Shown piece by piece: positions 9,875 through 19,032 of a stretch of 64,000 nt of DNA. The translations under genes were made by a program, and so were the position numbers. How positions within the stretch are numbered: position 1 is the stretch's first letter; the number at the start of each line of letters is the position of its first letter. Source of the stretch: Nostoc sp. TCL240-02 (GTDB taxonomy: Bacteria > Cyanobacteriota > Cyanobacteriia > Cyanobacteriales > Nostocaceae); NCBI RefSeq assembly GCF_013343235.1, contig NZ_CP040094.1, positions 4,402,501-4,466,500 on the forward strand, read 5' to 3'. The notes under the pieces are model-generated. The model was given only the letters and a program-made list of their open reading frames with translations. It had not been told where the DNA came from and ran no database searches.

Positions 9875-11092
9875 CATCATCAATCAAAATTTAGGTGCGG
9901 AGAGGAATTAAGTATAAAGCCGCAGTTATAAGTTAAAATAGTTACTATCTTTTTATTGGTACTAAAATCAAAATGCTCTGTTTATAAAATGCTCGCATTC
10001 CAAAACCTGACTTGAATCAAATCAAGCCTAAAATATCATTAATTAGAAATACGTAAAAGGCAATTTTATTTCAATTAAGCAGTATTAGGGAGCATTTTTA
10101 AACGTCTATGAGCATCAGCAAAGATATGTTGGTGGATAAAGCAGGTAAGCGTTAGCTTGATGACAGGAATTTGTCTCAATGCCATTTAATTTGTCACCCT
10201 ACAAAAAAGTAAGAAACTGGGCTTTTGGAATCAATCACAGCCCGTGATGCCTTGGTATTTTCGGCGGGGTAAGAAAAATACTAGCCTACAACGAAGCGAT
10301 CGCCGCAAGTGCAACAGTGCGATCCGTCTTACCGGATATTTACATTCCACCCAATTCGGGAGACTTGAATTGCCCTAATATTCCCTACCGCAGAGAAGCG
10401 AGTGATTCCAATACTTTTCAGATTTTTGGTGAAAGGGTTTGAATTTCCCTTTCCCCAAAACCCAGTAAACTTTCTCCAGACCAAAAGAGAGATTATTGGG
10501 TTTATCCGAAAAGTATTGGCCATTTCCCCCAAAATTTTTCACTTTCCGATTCGTGCAACAATGCCATTGGTGTCTGCATTATCACATTACTTAAACATTA
10601 ACAAAACCTTAACTTTACTGAAAATTTAAAAACTCAGGTAGAAAACTATTACCGAAATTTGAAATTCTATAACTCTGAAAGCCTTATAAAAAGCGGGATT
10701 AACAATTATTGTTCATCTGGATGATTGCTAAAACGGGGTAAAATAGTCCTGAATTTATTTTTGCTACATCTGAAGTAATTATAAAGACTTGGTAAAGCAA
10801 GATTCAGTCTACTTGCATTGCTTACGTTGTTATTGATTTAATCAAATTTGTGCTGACCAATAATCAGCAAAATCACGTAAAACCCACTGCAAGCATTTAA
10901 TACCCGCGCATATTTGTAATCAATATCTGTGAATATATTTCGCTCTGTCTCTTCAATGCTCTCAATGGGTTGATTCTTGGAGTCTTTGATAAATGCTAGG
11001 CGAGAGCCATTGCCAAAAGAAGTAACCCTTGAATTCAGAATTTTTGCAGATTTTTGAAATTACAAGCCATTTTTCCAATTTAGTTACACACA
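9875..11092. other. 1.2-kb region without a supported gene
   Basis: No frame here looks like a gene. The 67-75 aa frames between 10329 and 10629 show no family features. At 10090 a GGGAGCA start followed on the minus strand by a short readable stretch (HQHIFADAHRRLK) suggests a very old transposase remnant. A candidate Pho box lies at 10586-10615. The region is AT-rich and holds the probable leader of the phosphodiesterase gene. Confidence 0.5.
10586..10615 (+). promoter_or_regulatory. Candidate Pho box (three 8-bp repeats)
   Basis: Three 8-bp units, ATTACTTA, ATTAACAA and CTTAACTT, are each separated by the 3-bp spacer AAC, an 11-bp period. This is the layout of the cyanobacterial PhoB (SphR) site. 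A weaker fourth unit (TGAAAATT) follows after TAC. It lies about 480 bp upstream of a secreted phosphodiesterase gene, further than usual, so the target promoter is uncertain. Confidence 0.5.
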
Positions 11093-12994
11093 ATGAAGAA
11101 AACGCTTTTTGGGGTGTTAACGACGGCGATTGTTAGCAACACCCTGATTCCTGGTGTCCAAGCAATCAGTCTCGGAAATACAACTGCCCGCTTTAGTCAT
11201 GTTCTGATTATTTCGATTGATGGATTGCACAACTCCGATCTATCAGTTGCTAATCTGCAATCTTCTTTGAAAAATATCAAGCGGTTGCAGAGAGAAGGTG
11301 TGACATATACCAATGCTTTCACTTCTGCACCATCAGATTCCTTTCCTGGGGAGCTAAACTATATTACTGGTGCTAACCCCGGCACGACTGGTGTATTTTA
11401 TGATCTTTCCTACAGTCGCGCTTTGTATGCCCCAGGTACCACTCCTGCTCAAATCGGCGCAGGAACCGCCAAACCAGGAACAGTAGTAGAATTTGATGAA
11501 ACTAGTGATGCATCTTGGAATAATGGTAAAGGTGGCACCTTGGATGGCGGTCAGGGATTTGATAAAACCCAATTGCCAGTCAATCGCAATGGCAACCCTG
11601 TTTACCCCAACCAGTACCTGAAAGTAAATACCATTTTTGACATAGCTAGTGCGGCGGGACTACGTACTGCTTGGTCTGACAAACATCCCGCAGCTTACAC
11701 CATCCTCGCTGGAAATACACAAGACCCAACGAAGTTTAATTTGGCAACGGGTCAGGTTGGCAGCATTAGCGATTACTCTTCACTAGAAATTAACGCGGCA
11801 GTGGCAATTGATCCAACGAAGCCAGGACTTCTCCCAAGCACCCTTGGAGCTTTAGTCGATCAATCAACAGGTACTCCTTACTCCAACACCAACTCTCAAA
11901 TCACGTCCACTTTCTTTAACGACGGGACAAAAGGTAATCCGGCTCTGTTTAAGGCTCCACCTGCTGGTTTTAGTCCCAACCAGTTCACAAGTGTAGCAAC
12001 AACCTCAGCCTACGACGATCTCAAGGTTAAGCAGATATTAAACGAGATTGATGGATTGAACGATTCTGGTACGATAAAAGTAGGCACTCCGGCAATTTTT
12101 GGCTTGAATTTCCAAGCTGTGAGCGTCGGCGAGAAAGAGACAGCCTCTCAATTTAATGGTGGCGGAATTGACTCTAATGGAAATGCCCGTCCTGACCTGG
12201 TAAGTGCAGTAGTTCACACTGATGCCAGCATCGGTCTGATTCTGGATGAACTGAAAAAGAAAGGATTAGACAGTTCAACTTTGGTGATTTTGACTGCCAA
12301 GCACGGGCAAAATCCCGTCAAAGATCCAACTGTTGGTTTGAGCAGTACATTTGATAGTGTTACTGGTGCTGCTGGTGGCGATGGAAACCTGACTGCTGTT
12401 GCTGCTCTGTTAGTAAGAAACGGCATCCAAATTGCTTCTGAGCGAGGTCAGGATACTTCATCGCTGATCTTCTTGAAAAATCCATCTGATGTCCGAAAAG
12501 CAGTAGCCCTGCTGAAATCCAAAAATTACTCATTTGATAATACGATTGATCCAAATACTGGGGTGGCGTTTTCAACTGAGGATGCTGCGGCTCAGGGAAA
12601 GGTATTGTATGGTCAGAGCATCATCAATGCCGGATTGGGAGATCCAAGGACAAACGAACGCACCCCTGACATTATTGTTCCACTCAAAACTGGCTATTTC
12701 TTTGGTAAAGCTACCAAAAAGCGTGCAGAGCATGGTGGATTTACTGATGCTGACACCCACGTAGCCCTAATTGTTGGTAGCACTGGATTTTTCCACAATC
12801 TCCAAGGTAAAACTATCAGTCAAACCGTTTCTACCACACAAATTGCACCAACTACATTACAGGTTCTAGGTTTAAATCCTGAACGACTGCAAGGTGTTCA
12901 GATTGATAGAACTCAGACATTACCATTTAACTGTAGGGACTTGCAAATAGAAAAATACCGAATAGATAAAGAGCGCAGGGAGTACGAGGAATAA
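11093..12994 (+). CDS. Secreted type I phosphodiesterase/alkaline phosphatase-superfamily enzyme
   Basis: The 633-aa protein starts with a signal peptide cleaved near GVQA (residue 24). The core is a type I phosphodiesterase/nucleotide pyrophosphatase fold: VLIISIDGL gives the first metal Asp (about residue 43), FTSAPSDSFPGELNYITGANPG the nucleophile region, VILTAKHGQNP a metal His (about 405), and AEHGGFTDADTHVALIV the second metal-binding stretch. It would hydrolyse phosphate esters outside the cytoplasm. The Pho box upstream and a second phosphoesterase downstream suggest phosphate scavenging. Start ATG 11093 directly precedes the signal peptide. Confidence 0.8.
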   Translation: MKKTLFGVLTTAIVSNTLIPGVQAISLGNTTARFSHVLIISIDGLHNSDLSVANLQSSLKNIKRLQREGVTYTNAFTSAPSDSFPGELNYITGANPGTTGVFYDLSYSRALYAPGTTPAQIGAGTAKPGTVVEFDETSDASWNNGKGGTLDGGQGFDKTQLPVNRNGNPVYPNQYLKVNTIFDIASAAGLRTAWSDKHPAAYTILAGNTQDPTKFNLATGQVGSISDYSSLEINAAVAIDPTKPGLLPSTLGALVDQSTGTPYSNTNSQITSTFFNDGTKGNPALFKAPPAGFSPNQFTSVATTSAYDDLKVKQILNEIDGLNDSGTIKVGTPAIFGLNFQAVSVGEKETASQFNGGGIDSNGNARPDLVSAVVHTDASIGLILDELKKKGLDSSTLVILTAKHGQNPVKDPTVGLSSTFDSVTGAAGGDGNLTAVAALLVRNGIQIASERGQDTSSLIFLKNPSDVRKAVALLKSKNYSFDNTIDPNTGVAFSTEDAAAQGKVLYGQSIINAGLGDPRTNERTPDIIVPLKTGYFFGKATKKRAEHGGFTDADTHVALIVGSTGFFHNLQGKTISQTVSTTQIAPTTLQVLGLNPERLQGVQIDRTQTLPFNCRDLQIEKYRIDKERREYEE

Positions 12995-13006
12995 AAAAAC
13001 AAATGA

Positions 13007-13040
13007 AGAAATTGATGTGTTAAATACCACATCAATTTCT
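13007..13040 (+). terminator. 13-bp hairpin after phosphodiesterase gene
   Basis: AGAAATTGATGTG (13007-13019) is exactly complementary to 13028-13040 with an 8-nt loop, beginning 12 bp after the stop codon. There is no U-run, so it may be a processing or stability hairpin rather than a strict intrinsic terminator. Confidence 0.5.
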
Positions 13041-13147
13041 AGTAATTCCTGTGCTTAGAGCGAATCGGTATTTCGGTAGTTGGCCATTCTTTTTCTATTG
13101 ATCCGACAAATCATTCGACATATACTTAACATTTATACTCAGTATCT

Positions 13148-14293
13148 ATGTTATTACACCCTAGATTTCAAACAACTCTTCATCATATTTGCTTATTGAG
13201 CTTGAGCTTCACACTCAATAGTTGCTTATCCAACTCACAAAAATCTAGTCAATCAGTTACTAACCCACCGCAAGTAGTTGAAAATACACCAGCAGTAGTT
13301 TCAACTCCGACACCAGACGACAAAGCCATCCCTAAATATGACCATATCTTTGTGATTGTTGAAGAAAATAAATCCTACGACCAAATTATTGGCAATCTCA
13401 ATGCACCCATCATCAATCAACTGGCAAAAACCTATGGTTTGGCTAGTAACTTCTATGGCGAAGTACATCCCAGCGAAGCTAACTATGTTGCCATTTTAAG
13501 CGGTAGTACTTTTGGTATTCATGATGATGATGCTTTCTATTGCTTTGCTAATAGTAATCAGCAATTTTGCCACAACTCTCGTCAAGTTGACTATGCCAAC
13601 CATACCATTACCTCTTTTAGTTTAATCGACCAATTGTCACAAAAGGGGCTGACTTGGAAAGGGTATTTTGAAGATATTCCTTCTCCAGGCTCTAAGTCCG
13701 TTGTCGCTCCCAGTCTCAATCGTGCATTATATGCGGTTAAACATAATGGTTTTATGAACTTCAAAAACGTGCAAGATGACCCGAACTTACCCAGTAAAAT
13801 AGTCGGGATTGACCAACTTACTACCGACCTGAAAAGTAATAAAGTTCCCAACTACAGCCACATCATCTTCAACCAATGTCATGAAATGCACGGTTTAGCA
13901 GAGTGTCCCCAATTGCAAAAACTGATTCAAACCGGCGACACGATGATTGGAAAAGTTGTGAATCAAATCACCACTTCTAAGTTGTGGGCTGAGTCTGGCA
14001 ATAATGCAATTATTATTACTTGGGATGAAGATAGTAATCCTCATGACAAAGCTCTAATTCAAGGTTGCTGTGGTTTCGACCCTGATAGCAGCGCTAACTT
14101 TGGCGGCGGTCACATTGCGACGATTGTGATTAATAATCACGCCTCACGGGGCATTGTAGATCACACACCTTATAATCACTACTCATTGCTCCGAACTACT
14201 GAAGATGCTTTTGGCATCTATGAATACTTAAACTCTGCTAATGACACGACTAAAGGAGTTAAACCGATGACCAATCTATTTGTGAAAAAATAA
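13148..14293 (+). CDS. Lipoprotein phosphoesterase (acid phosphatase/phospholipase C family)
   Basis: This protein of the phosphoesterase family PF04185 (acid phosphatase AcpA/phospholipase C group) is 381 aa long. The N-terminus is a lipoprotein signal with lipobox LNSC (Cys near residue 26), then a Thr/Pro-rich spacer. Catalytic landmarks: DHIFVIVEENKSYDQIIG near residue 65, SEANYVAILSG near 110, FNQCHEMHG near 240, WDEDSNPHD near 298 and GGGHIATIVI near 320. It is expected on the outer face of a membrane, releasing phosphate. It follows the other phosphoesterase by 153 bp, with one Pho-like half site (CTTAACAT) just upstream. Confidence 0.82.
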   Translation: MLLHPRFQTTLHHICLLSLSFTLNSCLSNSQKSSQSVTNPPQVVENTPAVVSTPTPDDKAIPKYDHIFVIVEENKSYDQIIGNLNAPIINQLAKTYGLASNFYGEVHPSEANYVAILSGSTFGIHDDDAFYCFANSNQQFCHNSRQVDYANHTITSFSLIDQLSQKGLTWKGYFEDIPSPGSKSVVAPSLNRALYAVKHNGFMNFKNVQDDPNLPSKIVGIDQLTTDLKSNKVPNYSHIIFNQCHEMHGLAECPQLQKLIQTGDTMIGKVVNQITTSKLWAESGNNAIIITWDEDSNPHDKALIQGCCGFDPDSSANFGGGHIATIVINNHASRGIVDHTPYNHYSLLRTTEDAFGIYEYLNSANDTTKGVKPMTNLFVKK

Positions 14294-14357
14294 TCAAAGT
14301 ATAATCTACTACACTAACTCTTTCACCATTCACAATTTTATAACTGCCTGGTAGTTT

Positions 14358-14530
14358 CGGGAGCAATGCGATTTTGTGAGATCGGATTTTATCTCTCAAT
14401 TACCAGGGCTTATTCCCAATAAACCGAGGTCGAAGTTCCCTGTTTTTGCCTTTTCTAAGTAGCGATCACTAAGAATTTGGGTAATTTATATTACCTATTT
14501 TTTGTACCTCACAAAATCGCATTGCTCCCG
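14358..14530. mobile_element. 173-bp MITE with 23-bp perfect inverted ends
   Basis: The left end 14358-14380 (CGGGAGCAATGCGATTTTG...) is the exact reverse complement of 14508-14530. Both sides carry the 7-bp sequence GTAGTTT (14351-14357 and 14531-14537), a target duplication. No coding frame lies inside. It is a non-autonomous element; its terminus GGGAGCA resembles the ISKra4-type ends in this window, but the rest of the repeat differs. Confidence 0.85.
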
Positions 14531-14673
14531 GTAGTTTCATTGTTGACCTGTAATTTGATAAATAGAGCGCTTCCGGCTATTATGAAATACGATTTTCCTC
14601 TTGCCCCTCTCCTATCATAGCTTTCAGCTTTGAGGATGTACCTCATAGCCGCAGGAAGTACTGTATCCCTCTC

Positions 14674-14813
14674 CTAAGAAACCGTATTTGCTTCGGGCTG
14701 AGGAACAAGCTCAAAACCTAAAGCTAGAGCCTTTTTTTGGAGGTTATTGATAACTCGTTCTTGGTAACGTTGCTCATAATAATCCATGCCAATATCTTGA
14801 TAGTTACCTCCAG
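14674..14813 (-). pseudogene. C-terminal remnant of a transposase
   Basis: On the minus strand, about 45 codons read without a stop (GGNYQDIGMDYYEQRYQERV, then NNLQKKALALGFELV) and end in TAG. The D-Y-Y-E-Q-R-Y...L..LGFEL pattern is the usual tail of one group of cyanobacterial transposases, though I cannot name the family firmly. No N-terminal part remains. Confidence 0.5.
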
Positions 14814-14823
14814 TTGTTCAAAG

Positions 14824-14864
14824 TGGGGTACAGCCGGGATACGGCGTATCCCGGCTGTACCCCA
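14824..14864. repeat. 41-bp near-perfect palindrome
   Basis: The sequence TGGGGTACAGCCGGGATAC is mirrored by its complement on the other side of a central 3-nt GGC, giving a 20-bp stem with a single unpaired base. It is GC-rich in an AT-rich setting and has no T-run. It is a dispersed palindrome or strong transcript hairpin between the decayed transposase and the AraC gene. Confidence 0.7.
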
Positions 14865-14908
14865 ACCCGGTTTTCTGTTCCGATGCTACTAATACTCCAG
14901 TTTGCTGT

Positions 14909-14937
14909 GCGATGCCTGCGGCGGACGGAGCCATCGC
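14909..14937. repeat. 29-bp GC-rich repeat (GCGATGCCTGCGGCGG type)
   Basis: This runs from GCGATGCCTGCGGCGG to GAGCCATCGC. It is the same family as the in-frame copies at 24073-24101 and 38936-38964. Confidence 0.65.
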
Positions 14938-15011
14938 ACAGATGTAATATATCTAAATCAACAGCGATCGCTTACGGCAAGCAAGTACACCATTGCATGG
15001 TATAAGACACT

Positions 15012-15989
15012 ATGACAATTAATTTCACGTTTTATGATTTTTGGGATTTAAGAAAAGCAGCAAATCAACAACTTTTAGTCGATCCAACCCATCCAGAAGA
15101 TTATCTTAATAGATATCCTAAAGAAATGGGCAAAGGCTATTATCGCTGGATTTGTCTTCGTGAAGGCATGATCATCGAAATTCTTGAAACCCATTTGCCG
15201 CAGTCAATCAAGTGGATCACTCATGCTTATCACCAAAACAGTTTAGAATTTGGATTTATTTTAGCTGGGGATGGACAAAATTTTGATGGACAACCACTAA
15301 AGTCAGGAGAAGACTATATTTTTGGCGGTGTCTATCCACAGTCGAATAAGAGCGTTAATGGAGCAGGTAATCTCAGGTGGGTGAGTTTGTGCATTCAGCC
15401 AGAAACGCTCTTGACATTGGTAGAAAGTTATGGGGAACCACTACCGCAAGATTTGGAAAAAGCGATCGCAGGTGTACCAGATTATTTTAATCTACGTCCT
15501 AGCCTGATTACCCCAGCCAAACAAATCGCGCTCCAGCAAATTCTTCATTGTCCTTATCAGGGACTAACGCGCAAAATGTATTTAGAAAGCAAAGTGCTAG
15601 AATTGGTTTCCCTCAAGCTAGCAGATCAAGTAGCAGCGCCAACAGAAAAACTGTTACGACTTCAAGAAATTGATCGCATCCATCACGCTAGAGACATTTT
15701 ACTAAGAAATATCGGTAATCCACCTTCATTAATCGATCTAGCTCGACAAGTGGGTATCAACGAATACACTCTCAAACGCGGGTTCCGTCAAATTTTTGGG
15801 ACTACAGTGTTTGGTTACTTACACGACTATCGCATGGAACAAGCCAGGCAATTACTGCTGTCAGGGCAAATGAAAATTGAACAAATTGCTCAAATTGTTG
15901 GTTATGCAAACCGCAGTCATTTTGCTACTGCATTTAAAAAAAAATACGGTATAAATCCCAAAGCGTATCAAATACAAAAAAATATTTAG
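15012..15989 (+). CDS. AraC-family regulator (PchR-like), likely iron/siderophore control
   Basis: The 325-aa regulator has an N-terminal sensor region and a C-terminal pair of helix-turn-helix motifs. The first HTH is SLIDLARQVGINEYTLKRGF (about residues 238-257). The second is IEQIAQIVGYANRSHFATAF (about 288-307), followed by KKKYGINPKAYQ. The LARQ..INEYTLKRGFRQ..G wording is typical of the PchR group that senses ferric siderophores and activates receptor genes. It lies directly upstream of two TonB receptors in the same orientation, which supports that role. Start ATG 15012; no strong Shine-Dalgarno is visible. Confidence 0.82.
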   Translation: MTINFTFYDFWDLRKAANQQLLVDPTHPEDYLNRYPKEMGKGYYRWICLREGMIIEILETHLPQSIKWITHAYHQNSLEFGFILAGDGQNFDGQPLKSGEDYIFGGVYPQSNKSVNGAGNLRWVSLCIQPETLLTLVESYGEPLPQDLEKAIAGVPDYFNLRPSLITPAKQIALQQILHCPYQGLTRKMYLESKVLELVSLKLADQVAAPTEKLLRLQEIDRIHHARDILLRNIGNPPSLIDLARQVGINEYTLKRGFRQIFGTTVFGYLHDYRMEQARQLLLSGQMKIEQIAQIVGYANRSHFATAFKKKYGINPKAYQIQKNI

Positions 15990-16120
15990 ACACTATTACT
16001 AGATCGATCTACTCAAAAACTCCGATTATCGTGCAAAAAAATTCCGTTTTCGGGTCATTTTTTTCACATAAAACCTGTATTGTACTAGCAATAGCAAGTT
16101 GAGAAATCTTCTCGACTAAT

Positions 16121-16138
16121 GAGCAAAAATATTTGCTC
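16121..16138 (+). promoter_or_regulatory. Dyad GAGCAAA-AATA-TTTGCTC before first TonB receptor
   Basis: A 7-bp inverted repeat around AATA lies 40 bp upstream of the ATG. The same position before the second receptor (18977-18992) has GGCAAA-AATA-TTTGCC, with both sides of one pair changed together. It is a candidate operator for the adjacent AraC regulator or Fur, or a leader hairpin. Confidence 0.5.
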
Positions 16139-16177
16139 TATTGCTAATTAGCTCAATTTATTTTGGTGTGAAGAAAT

Positions 16178-18835
16178 ATGTGGAATTTGCAACTGCCATT
16201 GTTGGCGGCTACTTTGGTGTCGGTGTTTTTTGCACAGACTGTATTGGCAGAGGAAATTAGTCGTAGCCAGAATTTGACAGACAACCAAGAAAACCCGAGC
16301 TTACACCAGATAAATTTGACAGCAACTCATGCAAATAGGAAAATTACGCAATTAAGTGAGCTAGAACCCGTTTTTACTAGCGCTCGAATGTTATTAGTGC
16401 AGTCGCCAACACCCCCATCAGAAGTTGTCCAAGTTACAGCAGTCAAAGCAAACCCCACCGATAAAGGTGTGGAGGTAATTTTACAGACTTCTAAGGGGCA
16501 ACAGTTGCAGCTAGTAAATCGCTCTAGTGGCAATAATTTTATCAGTGATATTCCGAATGCCCAACTGCGCCTACCGTCGGGCGATGCCTTTACTTTTCGC
16601 TCAGATAAACCGATAGCAGGTGTTAGTGAAATCACGGTGACTAACTTTGATGCCAATACTATCAGGGTGAGAGTCACAGGTGAAGTGAATCAGCCAGTTG
16701 TGGAGTTGTTTGATAGTCCGGATGAGGGGATAATTTTCTCTGTTGCTAGTGCCTTATCTGCCACGCCATCACAGCAACTACCGCAAACACAACAGCCCCA
16801 AGCTAGTCAACCGCCAACTCAAACACAGCCAACTCAACCATCAGCTTCTGGTGATGAACCAATTGAGTTGGTGGTGACGGGTGAGCAAGATGGATACAAT
16901 GTACCCGATTCATCAACTGCCACCCGAACCGACACGCCCCTGCGTGACATTCCTCAGTCAATTCAAGTGATTCCGCAACAGGTGATTAAAGATCAGCAAA
17001 TCACGCGGATTTCCGATGCTACCCGCAATGTGTCTGGAGTATCACCCTTATCAGGCTACGGTGGTTTTTCTGATGACTACACAATTCGAGGATTCACCAA
17101 CTCCAACCTTCTGAGAAATGGCTTCACAACCAGCAACTTTTTCACCTATGGTGCCAACGTAGAAAGAGTTGAAGTTCTCAAAGGTCCTTCCTCTGTACTA
17201 TACGGACAGGTTGAGCCTGGTGGTGTCATCAATTTTGTCACCAAGCAGCCCTTGGGTAGTCCCTACTACGCAGCAGATTTGACCGTAGGCAGCTTCAGTT
17301 TTTATCGTGGTGCTATAGACCTTTCCGGTCCACTCACTGACGACAAAAAATTACTCTATCGCTTAAATGTTGCCTACGAAAATTCTGGCAGTTTCCGAGA
17401 TTTCTATCATCAGGAGATTTTCTCTGTGTCACCTGTGATCACTTATAAGCCCAGCGAAAACACAACCCTGAATTTTGAATACGAATATGGCAGACGACGT
17501 GGAACATTTGATCGTGGTTTGCCGCCGGGTCCTGTGTTCCTGACTCTTCCTATCAGTCGTTTCTTAGGAGAGCCTGACAGTTTTTTAAGTATAGATTACC
17601 AACAGGGAACCGCAACAGTAGATCATCGCTTCAGTGAGAATTTACAATTGCGAAGTTCTTTATCTGTGCAATCGTCGTTTGACAACAATGTTTATACTCA
17701 AGCCGATGGCGATCTTGAGGCAGATGGTCGTACTGCACCGCGTAGCAACATCGTAAATCGCAATCGCAGAAATGAAGACTACTCCTGGCAAACTGATTTA
17801 ATTGGTAAGTTCAACACAGGTTCAATTGCCCATCAACTCCTATTGGGTTTCGAGTTGCGTCGCAATACAGACATTAATCCTAACTTCTTTGGTGGTGATA
17901 TCGCGCCAATCGATATTTTCAATCCCGTCTATGGTGCCCGTCCGACAGGGCCAGTGGTGCTACGTGTATTCGGTACGAGGATCTCCACAACTGGTGTTTA
18001 TTTGCAAGACCAGGTAACTCTACTATCTAATCTGAAGTTATTGGTCGGTGGCAGATACGATTTTGTTTTTAGCGATAATAGTGCAAAAATCGGAGATGCA
18101 GACACCACTAACTCTAATTTTTACGACAGTGCTTTTTCGCCCCGTGTGGGATTAGTCTATCAACCCATTGAACCGATTTCGCTTTATGCCAGTTACAGCA
18201 GTTCTTTTGTTCCCAACAATTCTAGAACCGCCAATGGGATATCACTGGAACCTTCTCGCGGTACACAGTACGAAGTTGGTATAAAATCTGAGTTTTTTGA
18301 TCGACGGCTTTCTGCAACGCTAGCATCATACAACATCACTAAAACAAACATACCCACCACAGATCCCAACAATACCGACTTCTCCATCGCGGTGGGAGAA
18401 GTCAAAAGTCGAGGAATTGAACTGGATGTGGCAGGGGAAATTTTACCCGGTTGGAAGATTATCGCTTCTGGGTATTTGAATGATGCATTTGTGAGCAAGG
18501 ATAACACCATTCCAGTAGGACGCAGACTGGAAAATACTGCCTACCACGGTGCTTCTTTATGGACAACCTATGAGATTCAAAAGGGTAGTTTGAAAGGGTT
18601 ACAGTTTGGAGGAGGCATCTTTTTTGTCGGCGATCGCATTGCCAACCAGAGCGATCCATTTACTGTTCCTTCTTCTCTGAGAACTGATGCTGCCATTTCC
18701 TACAAACATGATAATTGGCGGGCTGCGCTCAATTTTAAGAATATCTTTGATCTCAAATATTACGACACTCAGGGGTACTACCTCGTTCCTCAAGCACCGT
18801 TGACTGTGTTAGGCACGATTTCAATAGAATTTTAG
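16178..18835 (+). CDS. AMIN-domain TonB-dependent siderophore receptor
   Basis: This outer membrane receptor (885 aa) imports ferric siderophores with TonB energy. Signal peptide: MWNLQLPLLAATLVSVFFAQ..LAEE. An AMIN domain lies at about 85-190 (VTAVKANPTDKGVEVILQ), then a Gln/Pro/Thr-rich linker, then the plug (about 245-370; DTPLRDIPQSIQVIPQQVI, VERVEVLKGPSSVLYGQVEPGG), then the 22-strand-type barrel ending ISIEF with terminal Phe. AMIN-plus-receptor fusions are characteristic of cyanobacteria; AMIN may bind the cell wall. The gene follows the AraC regulator and is near-identical at its 5' end to the next receptor, showing tandem duplication. Confidence 0.9.
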   Translation: MWNLQLPLLAATLVSVFFAQTVLAEEISRSQNLTDNQENPSLHQINLTATHANRKITQLSELEPVFTSARMLLVQSPTPPSEVVQVTAVKANPTDKGVEVILQTSKGQQLQLVNRSSGNNFISDIPNAQLRLPSGDAFTFRSDKPIAGVSEITVTNFDANTIRVRVTGEVNQPVVELFDSPDEGIIFSVASALSATPSQQLPQTQQPQASQPPTQTQPTQPSASGDEPIELVVTGEQDGYNVPDSSTATRTDTPLRDIPQSIQVIPQQVIKDQQITRISDATRNVSGVSPLSGYGGFSDDYTIRGFTNSNLLRNGFTTSNFFTYGANVERVEVLKGPSSVLYGQVEPGGVINFVTKQPLGSPYYAADLTVGSFSFYRGAIDLSGPLTDDKKLLYRLNVAYENSGSFRDFYHQEIFSVSPVITYKPSENTTLNFEYEYGRRRGTFDRGLPPGPVFLTLPISRFLGEPDSFLSIDYQQGTATVDHRFSENLQLRSSLSVQSSFDNNVYTQADGDLEADGRTAPRSNIVNRNRRNEDYSWQTDLIGKFNTGSIAHQLLLGFELRRNTDINPNFFGGDIAPIDIFNPVYGARPTGPVVLRVFGTRISTTGVYLQDQVTLLSNLKLLVGGRYDFVFSDNSAKIGDADTTNSNFYDSAFSPRVGLVYQPIEPISLYASYSSSFVPNNSRTANGISLEPSRGTQYEVGIKSEFFDRRLSATLASYNITKTNIPTTDPNNTDFSIAVGEVKSRGIELDVAGEILPGWKIIASGYLNDAFVSKDNTIPVGRRLENTAYHGASLWTTYEIQKGSLKGLQFGGGIFFVGDRIANQSDPFTVPSSLRTDAAISYKHDNWRAALNFKNIFDLKYYDTQGYYLVPQAPLTVLGTISIEF

Positions 18836-18976
18836 AGTACCGGATTGCCATTAGCTTTGCTGTAATTGCTTTTGAGCGTTCTGTTCCCCAAAAAACGTTT
18901 GATTTCAAATGCAATGTTATCACCTAATTCCTGTATTATACTCTCAATAGCTATTAAAAAATTTTCTCAATTAATA

Positions 18977-18992
18977 GGCAAAAATATTTGCC
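18977..18992 (+). promoter_or_regulatory. Dyad GGCAAA-AATA-TTTGCC before second TonB receptor
   Basis: It lies 41 bp before the start codon, matching the element before the first receptor. The flanks (TCCTGTATTATACT...; CTCAATTATCTTGGTGTGA) are also conserved between the two leaders, so the whole promoter was copied with the gene. Confidence 0.5.
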
Positions 18993-19032
18993 CTGTTCCT
19001 AACTAACTCAATTATCTTGGTGTGAGGAAAAT

